Source: Deltaproteobacteria bacterium (lineage in GTDB: Bacteria; Desulfobacterota; DSM-4660; Desulfatiglandales; HGW-15). From it: 64,000 nucleotides of DNA. How positions within the stretch are numbered: the stretch's first letter is position 1; every line of letters starts with the position of its first letter. The notes below the pieces were generated by a model. That model worked only from the letters and a program-made list of their open reading frames with translations, did no database searches and was not told where the DNA came from. The stretch lies in assembly GCA_019310485.1 (NCBI GenBank), contig JAFDEF010000010.1, forward strand, positions 1 through 64,000, in the 5' to 3' direction. The position numbers and the translations under genes are program-made. Positions 36,608 through 45,342 of this stretch are shown piece after piece.

Positions 36608-38053
36608 TCATGGGTGTCCCGCGCACGCGGGCCTTCCTCTATCGAGGCTTTCCTTTTCTTTGCTGCCCGAGCCTGAAGCATCTACTCCAGCCTCTATCAT
36701 ACCGAGGTATTCTTTCTTCCAGATTCGCTCTGCAAGAGCGCCGTATTCCCGGGCATAACGATCCATCACGTCTGCCTTTATGGTGTAGATCTCTTCTGCC
36801 CCCGGGTGAGTGAAGGATGGGCTGTTCTTTTTAATGACGTCTCGCATGACGTGCGGGTTGTCAATTATCATGCACGGCCGGAGATGATTCTGGTTATGGG
36901 GCTGGCGAGATCGTATGTCGCGGAAGAGCTTGCTGTTGAGCGCCTGGACCAAGGATGTGTCATGGATGTTGTCAACCGCTATGTGCGTGTAAACGCAGGG
37001 TTCCACGTCCCCCTTTGCGTTAATGTGAAAGTACTTTCTACCGGCTGCAATGCACCCATCTACGTAAGGGCCATCGTTCCAGAAATCCAGCACAAATACG
37101 GGCTTGGTATTCCTGATTGCATGGACCCTGCGCCGCAGCAAGTCTCGCTGCTCTGGTGTAACCATGAGGGAGAAATCCGCTTTGCCGTTAACAGGGATAT
37201 ACAGGAAATACATCTGAGCCATGGAACCCAGGCCAATCATCTTGTCAATAAACTCATCAGAGCTAACCACCTCAACATTCTGCCTGGTAACCGTTGCTGA
37301 TGTTCCAACAATAAGCCCTGCGCGATCAAGGTACTCAAATGCCCGCATTATGCCTCTGTAAACCCCTTTCCCGCGCCAGCTATCGGTCTCGTTTTCATCA
37401 CCTTCAATGCTCAACACAACCGCCACGTTGCCAAACTCCGCCAACCTGTCGGCCTTTTCCTGGGTAAGCAGGGTACCATTCGTATATATCTGGAAAAAGA
37501 TGTCGGGGTGCCTTTCAATGAGTGTAAAAAGGTGTGGATAGAGCATTGGCTCACCTCCAAGGATTGTTACAAAGTAAATACCCAGCTCCTCGCACTCGTT
37601 TAGCAGCCTGTCTGCCACCTCAAGCGACAATTCAGCCTTCATTCCGTATCCCAGGGTGTAGCATCCCAGACAGCGCAGGTTACATTTCAACGTTGGGCTT
37701 AAAATGAGGATAAAGGGGGGCCGGAAGCCGTGGTTCTGCTCCCAGTAATCACGCTTGCGACCTCCCACGAACCAGCCATGCAGAAAAAGAGAGTAAAAAA
37801 TTCGGCGCCGGTTTTCCTCGGACATTCTGTTCATGGCACGGCTAAAGAGTAGCCTTGCAGGGTGATCTTCTTTTTCCAGAAAGAAGCGAACTTTCTGGAT
37901 TGCATTTTTCACCACCGGATCTCTGGTAAGTTTCTCCGCCCATTGAGTTAACTGAATAAATCTTTCCTCAGATACAGTGCTCAGGAGGCTTACAATCTTA
38001 GATACCCCATAGTAAAACCCGCGATCCTTGAGACTCTCCCATCGTTCACTCAT
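36608..38053 (-). CDS. Radical SAM protein with N-terminal helical extension
   Basis: 481 residues. The radical SAM cluster motif CNLRCLGC (C124, C128, C131) follows a helical N-terminal extension of about 110 residues. GGEP (SAM-binding) and an ENETD region with SxEG occur downstream as expected. The C-terminal half has further cysteines (DGCIAAGR, VEPCVYTHIAVDNI, RPCMIIDNP) in the order of a SPASM-type auxiliary cluster domain. It is a paralogue of the radical SAM protein at 48.1 kb, with the same extension and the same C-terminal layout. Substrate unknown. A divergent lipid kinase gene lies about 500 bases upstream. Confidence 0.88.
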   Translation of the reverse strand: MSERWESLKDRGFYYGVSKIVSLLSTVSEERFIQLTQWAEKLTRDPVVKNAIQKVRFFLEKEDHPARLLFSRAMNRMSEENRRRIFYSLFLHGWFVGGRKRDYWEQNHGFRPPFILILSPTLKCNLRCLGCYTLGYGMKAELSLEVADRLLNECEELGIYFVTILGGEPMLYPHLFTLIERHPDIFFQIYTNGTLLTQEKADRLAEFGNVAVVLSIEGDENETDSWRGKGVYRGIMRAFEYLDRAGLIVGTSATVTRQNVEVVSSDEFIDKMIGLGSMAQMYFLYIPVNGKADFSLMVTPEQRDLLRRRVHAIRNTKPVFVLDFWNDGPYVDGCIAAGRKYFHINAKGDVEPCVYTHIAVDNIHDTSLVQALNSKLFRDIRSRQPHNQNHLRPCMIIDNPHVMRDVIKKNSPSFTHPGAEEIYTIKADVMDRYAREYGALAERIWKKEYLGMIEAGVDASGSGSKEKESLDRGRPACAGHP

Positions 38054-38569
38054 AGCTCACCCCTTTCCTGATTAATCAACTACCCTATAGCCAGATCAAA
38101 GGAAAATGACGAAAGCCAAAGAAACTTGAGTCGGTAAATTATACCTTAAAGGTGGGTTTTTAACAAAAAAAACTCCTTACTGCAACAAAAAAGAGCGTTA
38201 AATATCCCTCACTATCTAATAGAAAAGGCAAGGCTCTTGAGATTAAGTTGACATATCGTCTAGGCATGATGATAATTGACTACCCCGCCGCAAGCGGACG
38301 GGGTATCAATCGGAAATTTTCTCAACGCCCCAAGGGGCGGGGAATTGAACCCTCGTCCGCCTCTGGCGGATTAAAATCATTCAGGGGTTTCATATTTGCT
38401 GGCTTCAGCAGGCTATTTATGAATAAAAATATGTGCACACCGCCCCAGGTTCCTCTCTGAGAGTTTCTTGGGCATGCTGCAGAATAAAGCAAGGCACGGT
38501 CTTAGGGGGTGCCAAAAGGCTATTTGTCCTTATTTGTAGATACCTCGCTGGTTTCTATCTTGGGAGAAT
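38054..38569. other. Intergenic region holding repeat copy A
   Basis: About 515 bases between the divergent radical SAM and lipid-kinase genes. The left 170 bases are AT-rich with runs of A and probably contain the radical SAM promoter. Repeat copy A occupies 38283-38377. The remaining 190 bases show no gene. The lipid-kinase start at 38570 has a GGGAGA site just upstream. Confidence 0.5.
38283..38377 (+). repeat. Triple-hairpin dispersed repeat, copy A
   Basis: About 95 bases with three successive hairpins: CCCCG-CCGC-AA-GCGG-A-CGGGG, then CGCCCC-AA-GGGGCG, then TCCGCC-TCT-GGCGGA. They are joined by the single-stranded linkers TATCAATCGGAAATTTTCTC-like and GGAATTGAACCC. A second copy in the same orientation is at 42852. 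The build resembles an IS200/IS605 or RAYT-mobilised REP element. No transposase is nearby. Confidence 0.8.
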
Positions 38570-39436
38570 ATGAAATACGCTATCATAACAAACCCAAGTT
38601 CGGGCAAAATGACGGCAGATCAGAAACGCTCCGCGCTTTCAAAAGCAGCCGAAGTTTTGCAGGCTGAAATTCACGGACTGGATACCACGTCACCTTCTCA
38701 ATTCGCACAGTGTGCAAGGGAACTTGCCTCACGCTGCGATGTACTTGTTATTGCCGGGGGAGATGGAACTTTTTCAGATGTTATCAACGCTATTGACACT
38801 TCTCAGACGACCATAGCCTACCTCCCCATGGGCAGCGGAAACGCTCTCAGGCATGTACTGAAGTATAAGGGAGATATGGTGTATATGTCTGTGCGTATTA
38901 AGATGGGTAAAATTCACTACTTTGACCTTATTGAATGCGACGGAAAGAAGCTTTCTCTTTCTGCCTCAATTGGTATAGAGGGTAAAGTACTGGAGTTGCG
39001 GGAGCGCTATCGCTCCAAAAACGTGACCGGCTTTTCTTCTTACTTAAAAGCCCTTGGAGGTATATACCTAAGGCCTTACAAACGCCCCGCAGCTCAAGTC
39101 ATTGTTGATGACAATGAACTTTATGTCCCCGAACTTTTCACTCTCGTGGTGGCCAAACAACCCTATTACGGGTACGGCATGAATGTTATTCCACAGGCAA
39201 GGCCGGGAGATGGCAGACTTCATGTGCTATGTTTAAATTGTCATTTTCTGAAAGCCCTGCTTGGCGGCATAACCGCATTTACTATCGGAAACAGGGTGGG
39301 GTTGTACCAGAGTGGAAAGCAGGTTCGCGTAAAGCTTGATCGCCCAATGTTATTGCAGCTCGACGGAAACCTTGCGTGGGAGGCAAAGGATTTTTCATTT
39401 TGTGTTCTTCCCAGCGCGCTAAGAATAAAATACTAG
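38570..39436 (+). CDS. Diacylglycerol-kinase-family lipid kinase
   Basis: 288 residues of the DGK catalytic family (YegS/DgkB/BmrU type). Seen are the N-terminal TNPSSGK, the nucleotide-binding VIAGGDGTFSDVINAI (about 62-77), LPMGSGNALR (about 87-96) and the C-terminal PGDGRLHV and LDGNL segments. It should phosphorylate diacylglycerol or another lipid alcohol with ATP. A CDP-archaeol-synthase-like gene 7 kb away would act on a phosphorylated lipid. A direct substrate link is speculation. Confidence 0.9.
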   Translation: MKYAIITNPSSGKMTADQKRSALSKAAEVLQAEIHGLDTTSPSQFAQCARELASRCDVLVIAGGDGTFSDVINAIDTSQTTIAYLPMGSGNALRHVLKYKGDMVYMSVRIKMGKIHYFDLIECDGKKLSLSASIGIEGKVLELRERYRSKNVTGFSSYLKALGGIYLRPYKRPAAQVIVDDNELYVPELFTLVVAKQPYYGYGMNVIPQARPGDGRLHVLCLNCHFLKALLGGITAFTIGNRVGLYQSGKQVRVKLDRPMLLQLDGNLAWEAKDFSFCVLPSALRIKY

Positions 39437-39618
39437 GCTCAGTGAGAGTCTCTGAGGGGAGGTGGGGCATTGACAAAAAATTTCAGCCCATTACTCCGCG
39501 CGCACCAGAAGCTGTGAGGCAAAAGAAAATACTTTGCGAACAGTAGTAGCGTGATACAGTGGCTCCGAGAATTTAGAAAAAAAGAGGTATGGTTAAAAGA
39601 TTTAAGGAGGAGGCTTAG

Positions 39619-40146
39619 ATGATCAGAAGCTTTAATGGAAAAGAACCTAAGATTGTAAGATCTGCCTTTGTGAGCGAAGCAGCATACGTGGTGGGTGATG
39701 TGGAAATCGGGGAACGGTCCAGCGTGTGGCCGGGCGCAGTCATAAGAGGGGACCTCGGGCGCATCACAATTGGTAAAGACAGTGCTGTTGAAGACAACGC
39801 AGTGATCCATAGCGGCTCCCCGGCACAACCCGTTGGAGACGTGGTAATTGGTGACAGGGTCATTATCGGTCACGGGGCAGTAGTTAATTGCCGCACAATA
39901 GGGAACAATGTTCTCATAGGAATGAACGCTACCGTGCTCCATGACGCTGAAATCGGAGACAACTGTGTAATTGGAGCAGGATGCGTGGTCGGCCAGGGGA
40001 TGAAAGTACCTGATAACTCCTTCGTGGTTGGTGTGCCGGGCAAAATAAAAGCCAGCTTGAGCCCGCAGCAGGCATGGTGGACAAAGGAAGGCATTCAAGA
40101 ATATGCCCACCTGGTGACCCAGTTTAGAAGAGAGGGTCTCGGATGA
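39619..40146 (+). CDS. Gamma-carbonic-anhydrase-like left-handed beta-helix protein
   Basis: 175 residues, start supported by GGAGGAGG. Hexapeptide repeats ([50 protein letters not shown]) form a left-handed beta-helix as in gamma-carbonic anhydrases and PaaY-like thioesterases. Expected zinc ligands are H64 and H85, but the third position, two strands' spacing from H85, is N90 (GHGAVVN instead of GHxAxxH). Zinc binding and carbonic anhydrase activity are therefore doubtful. It precedes the ornithine aminotransferase gene by about 70 bases. Confidence 0.85.
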   Translation: MIRSFNGKEPKIVRSAFVSEAAYVVGDVEIGERSSVWPGAVIRGDLGRITIGKDSAVEDNAVIHSGSPAQPVGDVVIGDRVIIGHGAVVNCRTIGNNVLIGMNATVLHDAEIGDNCVIGAGCVVGQGMKVPDNSFVVGVPGKIKASLSPQQAWWTKEGIQEYAHLVTQFRREGLG

Positions 40147-40216
40147 CCTATGCATGCTTGAACCAAGAATTCCATACTTGGCTCAGAAAGATAAACTCTT
40201 TCCAAGGAGGCCTGTG

Positions 40217-41428
40217 ATGGATCAAGAGTATTACATAGGATTGGAAAATACGTTCGGTGCCCATAATTACGAGCCGCTTGACGTGGTGCTTCAGCGAGGC
40301 CAAGGGGTCTGGGTCTGGGATGTGGAAGGAAACAAGTACCTCGATTGTCTCTCCGCCTATTCCGCTGTAAACCAGGGGCACTGTCACCCCAAAATTATAG
40401 CTGCCCTCGTGGAACAGGCCAAGAAGTTAACCTTAACTTCCAGGGCTTTCCGAAATGATCAGCTAGGCCCCTTTTACAAGGAGATTTGTGAGCTCACCTC
40501 TTCTCACAAAGTCTTGCCTATGAACAGCGGCGCCGAAGCAGTTGAGACAGTGATCAAGGCAGTGCGAAAGTGGGGATACCAGGTTAAAGGCGTACCAAGG
40601 GACGAGGCAGAGATAATAGTGTGCGAAAATAACTTTCACGGTCGCACAATTACTATTGTGGGTTTTAGCACCGATCAGCCCTCCCGTGCTGATTTTGGCC
40701 CTTTCACTCCCGGTTTCAAAATTATTCCCTTTGGCAGTGCCGAGGCGCTCCGGCAAGCAATTACACCCAACACCGTTGCGTTTCTGGTGGAACCGATCCA
40801 GGGCGAGGCCGGAGTTATCATTCCACCGGCCGGGTACTTGAAAGAGGTCAGAAAAATATGCACAGAGAACAACATAGTGTTGGTACTGGATGAAATTCAA
40901 ACAGGGCTTGGCAGAACAGGTAAACTTCTTGCAGAAGAATACGAAGGGATTGAATCAGACCTTAGCCTCATTGGAAAGGCATTATCAGGGGGCTTTTACC
41001 CTATATCAGCAGTGCTTTCAAACAAAGAAGTGCTTGGAGTGCTTCGGCCCGGTGAGCATGGAAGCACCTTTGGAGGCAACCCCCTGGCCTGTGCCATTGC
41101 GCGGGCAGCCATCAAGGTTCTGGTCGAGGAAAACATGATAGAGAATGCAGCCCTGATGGGAGACTATTTCCTGAGTGGCCTCTCCAGCATCAAGAGCCCG
41201 CTTATCAAAGAAGTTCGGGGCAGGGGTCTTATGATCGCTGTTGAGCTGTTCCCGGAAGCAGGTGGTGCAAGGAAGTTTTGTAAGAAACTTATGTCCAAGG
41301 GGCTGCTCTGCAAAGAAACCCATGAAAACACAATACGCATTTCACCCCCTCTGGTAATTAAGAAAGAAGAGGTTGACTGGGCAGTTGAAAGAATTGAATC
41401 AGTTTTAACCACTGAGGCTGATTCTTGA
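40217..41428 (+). CDS. rocD: Ornithine-oxo-acid aminotransferase
   Basis: 403 residues from the ATG at 40217, which has AGGAGG upstream; the frame is open to 40154 but without a start signal. Class III PLP aminotransferase with the ornithine-aminotransferase pattern: [61 protein letters not shown], and PLP-lysine segment [14 protein letters not shown]. It converts ornithine and 2-oxoglutarate to glutamate semialdehyde and glutamate. The stop overlaps the open frame of the next gene, so the two are cotranscribed. Confidence 0.9.
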   Translation: MDQEYYIGLENTFGAHNYEPLDVVLQRGQGVWVWDVEGNKYLDCLSAYSAVNQGHCHPKIIAALVEQAKKLTLTSRAFRNDQLGPFYKEICELTSSHKVLPMNSGAEAVETVIKAVRKWGYQVKGVPRDEAEIIVCENNFHGRTITIVGFSTDQPSRADFGPFTPGFKIIPFGSAEALRQAITPNTVAFLVEPIQGEAGVIIPPAGYLKEVRKICTENNIVLVLDEIQTGLGRTGKLLAEEYEGIESDLSLIGKALSGGFYPISAVLSNKEVLGVLRPGEHGSTFGGNPLACAIARAAIKVLVEENMIENAALMGDYFLSGLSSIKSPLIKEVRGRGLMIAVELFPEAGGARKFCKKLMSKGLLCKETHENTIRISPPLVIKKEEVDWAVERIESVLTTEADS

Positions 41429-41499
41429 AAAGGTTGGCTTTTGCCCCCGAATTCAACTACCATGCTCCGGACACCGCTGCCATGCAAGGAGTCAAGTTT

Positions 41500-42822
41500 A
41501 TGGAAAAGGTAATCATAATGGGAGCCGGAGGAAGGGATTTCCATAATTTCAATGTTTATTTCAAAGATAATCCCCGCTATAGGGTGATCTGCTTTACTGC
41601 TGCGCAGATTCCAAACATAGAGGGCCGCAAGTACCCACCTGAGCTCTCGGGAAAGTTCTACCCTGAAGGAATTCCGATTTTCCCTGAAAAAATTCTAAGA
41701 GACCTGATTTGCGAACATGAAGTTGACCTTGTGGCCCTTTCTTACAGCGACATCCCTCATGTTGAAGTAATGCACAAGGCTAGTGTTGCGATGGCGGAAG
41801 GAGCCGACTTTATTCTGATTGGAGCCCCCTATACTATGCTGAAATCCCAAAAGCCGGTGGTGGCGGTCTGCGCAGTGAGAACCGGTTGCGGCAAATCGCA
41901 GACGACCCGCAAGGTATGCGAAATTCTAAGGAAAAAGGATAAAAAAGTTGTCGTGGTTCGCCATCCTATGCCTTACGGGGACCTTAGAAAACAGGTACTT
42001 CAGAGATTTTCCACTTACGAAGACTTTCTGAAACACCATTGCACGATTGAAGAAAGAGAAGAATATGAACCCATAGTGGACCTCGGGATCGTAGTCTATG
42101 CGGGCGTGGATTACGCCAGGATTCTGAATGCTGCACAGGAGGAGGCCGACGTGATCGTATGGGATGGGGGAAATAATGATACCCCTTTTTATCGCCCGGA
42201 GGTTCATATAGTGCTTTTTGATCCCCACCGCCCTGGTCATGAATTGCTCTATTATCCAGGGGAAACCAACATGCTTATGGCAGATATTGCTATCATCAAC
42301 AAGGTTGATACAGCCCCTTCAAGAAACGTGGAAATTGTAAGAAGAAACATTGAAAAACATGCGCCACGCGCTGAAATAGTACTTGCAGAATCCCCGGTTC
42401 TCGTAAGCAGTCCTGAACGAATCCGGGGAAACCGGGTTTTGGTTGTGGAAGACGGGCCAACCCTCACACACGGTGAGATGCCTTACGGGGCAGGGGCAAT
42501 TGCGGCCAGGAAATATGGTGCAGGCGAACTTGTAGATCCGCACGAATACGCGGTCGGGACAATCAGGGAAGCATACAAGCAATATCCTCATATCGGGCCT
42601 GTGCTACCTGCAATGGGATACAGCGAAAACCAGATCCGTGACCTCCAAGATACCATCAACCGGGCTGAATGCGACCTGGTCATCTTTGCAACACCCATCC
42701 ACTTAACACGCATTGTGTCCATTGCCAGGCCTGCTATTCGCGTGCGATACGAATACCAGGATCACGGCCGCCCCTTGCTTGAAGAACTCCTCTTAGACAA
42801 ACTTGGCCCAATGAATGGATAA
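41500..42822 (+). CDS. Cyclic 2,3-diphosphoglycerate-synthetase-like GTPase
   Basis: 440 residues from the ATG at 41500 (MEKVIIMGAGGRDFHNFNV), with AAGGAG eight bases upstream. An N-terminal Rossmann part is followed by a P-loop domain with VCAVRTGCGKSQTTR, a switch-like WDGGNNDTPFY and the INKVD guanine-specificity segment. This arrangement matches the Cpgs family, named for the archaeal enzyme that makes cyclic 2,3-diphosphoglycerate. Bacterial members are common, but their reaction is not settled. Its tight linkage to ornithine aminotransferase suggests a role in arginine or ornithine metabolism. Confidence 0.85.
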   Translation: MEKVIIMGAGGRDFHNFNVYFKDNPRYRVICFTAAQIPNIEGRKYPPELSGKFYPEGIPIFPEKILRDLICEHEVDLVALSYSDIPHVEVMHKASVAMAEGADFILIGAPYTMLKSQKPVVAVCAVRTGCGKSQTTRKVCEILRKKDKKVVVVRHPMPYGDLRKQVLQRFSTYEDFLKHHCTIEEREEYEPIVDLGIVVYAGVDYARILNAAQEEADVIVWDGGNNDTPFYRPEVHIVLFDPHRPGHELLYYPGETNMLMADIAIINKVDTAPSRNVEIVRRNIEKHAPRAEIVLAESPVLVSSPERIRGNRVLVVEDGPTLTHGEMPYGAGAIAARKYGAGELVDPHEYAVGTIREAYKQYPHIGPVLPAMGYSENQIRDLQDTINRAECDLVIFATPIHLTRIVSIARPAIRVRYEYQDHGRPLLEELLLDKLGPMNG

Positions 42823-42851
42823 GATTCTGCTATGCGGTGCCGAATTAACCG

Positions 42852-42965
42852 CCCCGCCACAAGCGGACGGGGTATCAATTGGAAATTCTCTTAACGCCCC
42901 AAAGGGCGGGGAATTGAACCCTCGTCCGCCTCTGGCGGATTAATCCGTCTCTGGCGGATTAAAAT
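42852..42965 (+). repeat. Triple-hairpin dispersed repeat, copy B
   Basis: Second copy of the element at 38283, nearly identical over 90 bases and in the same orientation. It has the same three hairpins and GGGGAATTGAACCC linker. The third hairpin is duplicated: TCCGCC-TCT-GGCGGATTAA is followed by TCCGTC-TCT-GGCGGATTAA, a tandem duplication of about 19 bases. The rest of the intergenic space (42823-43103) is unremarkable. Confidence 0.8.
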
Positions 42966-43103
42966 TTGAGTCACCTCCATCAAAGCTTAACAACCTTTAA
43001 GCATTGGCATTTCCTGGAGAGTGTGGTAGAAATTCGTGAAGCAGAATTAGCACGACCAGCTTAATCTTTTTGGCAAAGCAATCCCTTTGGAAAGAAATGA
43101 AAG

Positions 43104-43559
43104 ATGAAAAAGGCAATGGATCCTCGGATGCATTCGGCTGAGCACCTTCTTAACCAGACAATGCAACGGTTATATAAATGCAACCGCTGCTTCAGCGCGC
43201 ACATTGAAAAGAAAAAATCAAAATGTGATTATCACTTCGACCATGCTCTTAACAAACAAGAAATTGCCCGAATTGAAAAAATGGTAAATGAAGTAATCAA
43301 GGAAGACCTTCCTGTCAGCGAGGAGTTCCTTACAAGAGAAGAAGCGCAGAAAGCCTTTAGCCTTGATCGCCTTCCCGGCAATGTGAAAGAGATGGTTAGA
43401 ATTGTTAGAATCGGTGAATACGATGCGTGCCCTTGCATTGGCCCGCATGTGAAGTCAACAAAGGAAATCGGCGAGTTTCACGTGGTCTCAGTTAGTTTTG
43501 AAAAAGGCGTTCTAAGGATTAGGTACAAACTTGACAGGCCGAAAGAAGATAGATCTTGA
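43104..43559 (+). CDS. AlaX-type alanyl-tRNA editing protein
   Basis: 151-residue free-standing editing domain related to the C-terminal editing module of alanyl/threonyl-tRNA synthetases. Zinc ligands are present as HSAEH (H10, H14) and CPCIGPH (C111 and H115). It should hydrolyse mischarged Ser- or Gly-tRNA(Ala). Its small size fits AlaX-S. It is followed 53 bases later by an acyl-CoA dehydrogenase remnant. Confidence 0.85.
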   Translation: MKKAMDPRMHSAEHLLNQTMQRLYKCNRCFSAHIEKKKSKCDYHFDHALNKQEIARIEKMVNEVIKEDLPVSEEFLTREEAQKAFSLDRLPGNVKEMVRIVRIGEYDACPCIGPHVKSTKEIGEFHVVSVSFEKGVLRIRYKLDRPKEDRS

Positions 43560-43612
43560 AACAGAAAGCCCATCTTTAGAACGGAGTTCTCCAATTCTGA
43601 GAGGAGCTCAAA

Positions 43613-44092
43613 ATGTACGATTTTTTACTCTCAAATGAGGAAAAAGGGATCAAGACTGAGGCAAGAAACTTTGCCAGGGATGATGTCAGTCATTCCCTCA
43701 TAAGGCAGCTTGACAGAGAGGAAGTTAAGTACCCAAAAAAATTTCTGGAAAAAGCAGCCGCCAGGCATTTGCTGGGGCTCAGATTTCCGAGTAAATGGGG
43801 CGGAAGAGGTTTGAAATGGGTTTTAGAAGTCGCGGCGCTGGAAGAGATCGGTGTTTTGGGTTCGAGCCTTTCATGTCTTTACTCCCTGGTGAGCATCATC
43901 GGGGAAGCAATCAATATCTTCGGCACCGAAGAGCAGAAACAGAAATACCTTAAACCTACTCTTCAAGGAAAGCTTTGCTGTGCAGAGGCACTGACAGAGC
44001 CAAGAGGAGGCTCAGATTTTTTTGGAGCAACCACTGTGGCAGAAAGACATGGAGACACTTATCTGCTTGAAGAGGAGAAGGTTTACGAATAG
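43613..44092 (+). pseudogene. Acyl-CoA dehydrogenase, N-terminal fragment
   Basis: 159 residues matching the first 40 percent of an acyl-CoA dehydrogenase: helical N-terminal domain, [23 protein letters not shown], then [14 protein letters not shown], which is the FAD-binding TEPxxGSD segment. The sequence stops at [10 protein letters not shown], in the middle of the beta-domain. The FAD-closing C-terminal helical domain with the catalytic base is missing and does not occur in the next 80 bases. It is a 3'-truncated gene with a preserved start. Confidence 0.8.
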
Positions 44093-44172
44093 AGACTTTC
44101 CATTTTGACTTGTACTTAGATCCAGCTATTTTTGCAAAATACACAATACAAAAGGGCTGAGGAGGTATCTGC

Positions 44173-45333
44173 ATGGAGGCCTTCAAAAAGCCGAAAGGCC
44201 ATGGCTTCTTGTCCACAAGGTTTCGCTGCAACCGGCGCTCTCAAAGACCGAGCCCAGGCGCTCGTTACAATCTCCAGAATTTTATCCGCGCCTATAAGAG
44301 CTGGATAGTCCCTTACTTTAAGTCCAGGCTGAATAGCAGGACATTCAGGCCTGTGCTCTCCTTTTTTTACACGGATCTTAACTGCAACCTAGATTGCCAC
44401 TACTGCTACAGCAGGGGCAAAAAGATACCGGGCATGAGGATGAATGTTGCCAGGGATGCCGTGGACTGGCTCAACTCAGTAGGGTGCAGGGTACTTGCTT
44501 ACATGGGAGGTGAGCCCCTTGTGCGCAAAAACTTTATTATTGAATTGACCCGTTATGCCTCAAAAAAAGGTTTTTTCATCTACTTGCCGACTAACGCTAT
44601 TTTGCTTGATGAGGCATTTGTGGATGAAATCGGAAAGGCCGGTGTATCAACAATTAATGTAGCAGTGGATGCTGTGTATGGACATGAGGGAATACCGAAG
44701 TATTTTTCACGCATAAAACCTCAATTCGAATACCTTGTAAACCAACAGAAAAAGTATGGCTATATTACTTTCTTGAACATCAACATTACCCAAAAAAATG
44801 TTAAAGATGTTAGAGAACTTACTGAAATAGCTAATGAGTACGGAATTGCCACGGATTACCATATCAATGAACCGCCCCAGATAACTTATGATCACTTCCA
44901 GCATGAACACGATGGTGCTTGGATAACCGAGGATCAGTTCAATGCCGTTGACAGTCTAATTGACTGGCTTATAGAAAAAAATTTTGAAGGTTATACCATG
45001 GTTAACTCTGTAGAGCACCTTCGCGCCATGAAGCGCTTCATACGCCACGAGCTTCCTCCCTGGCAGTGCGCTGCAGGACGATTAACCATGGTTATCCGGC
45101 TGGATGGAACTTTTGCACCGTGTTTTGAGCTTTATGCATCAAAAGAGGATTGGGGAAGCATCTATGATGGCCCCAAATTTGATGCATCCAGACTGGAGCG
45201 ACAAAAACAAATATGCAGTCCCCATTGCCTTTCAACCTGCAATTTTCAGGTTAATCACTATACTAGGTCCATCCTGTACTCCATGCAATGGGTTGCAAAA
45301 CATGCCTATGCTCATTTCTTGGGCATCTCTTAG
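44173..45333 (+). CDS. Radical SAM/SPASM-like protein
   Basis: 386 residues, start supported by GAGGAGG. The cluster motif is CNLDCHYC (C71, C75, C78), followed by YMGGEPLVRK (GGEP). The C-terminal region has several cysteines: WQCAAGR, APCFELY and CSPHCLSTCNF, consistent with a SPASM-type auxiliary [4Fe-4S] domain. It is not closely related to the other two radical SAM proteins here. It lies 9 bases before a CDP-archaeol-synthase-like gene, so the two probably act together. The substrate is unknown. Confidence 0.88.
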   Translation: MEAFKKPKGHGFLSTRFRCNRRSQRPSPGARYNLQNFIRAYKSWIVPYFKSRLNSRTFRPVLSFFYTDLNCNLDCHYCYSRGKKIPGMRMNVARDAVDWLNSVGCRVLAYMGGEPLVRKNFIIELTRYASKKGFFIYLPTNAILLDEAFVDEIGKAGVSTINVAVDAVYGHEGIPKYFSRIKPQFEYLVNQQKKYGYITFLNINITQKNVKDVRELTEIANEYGIATDYHINEPPQITYDHFQHEHDGAWITEDQFNAVDSLIDWLIEKNFEGYTMVNSVEHLRAMKRFIRHELPPWQCAAGRLTMVIRLDGTFAPCFELYASKEDWGSIYDGPKFDASRLERQKQICSPHCLSTCNFQVNHYTRSILYSMQWVAKHAYAHFLGIS

Positions 45334-45342
45334 ACCGGAGCA

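Noticed and set aside
38336-38355. tRNA-like T-arm (GGGTTCAATTCCCC on the minus strand) in repeat copies A and B
   Set aside because: The surrounding hairpins do not form acceptor, D and anticodon arms, and the same sequence is part of the dispersed repeat. No tRNA gene is supported.
38283-42965. Repeat copies as CRISPR repeats
   Set aside because: Only two copies 4.5 kb apart with genes between them and no regular spacers. Copy B has an internal duplication rather than repeat-spacer units.
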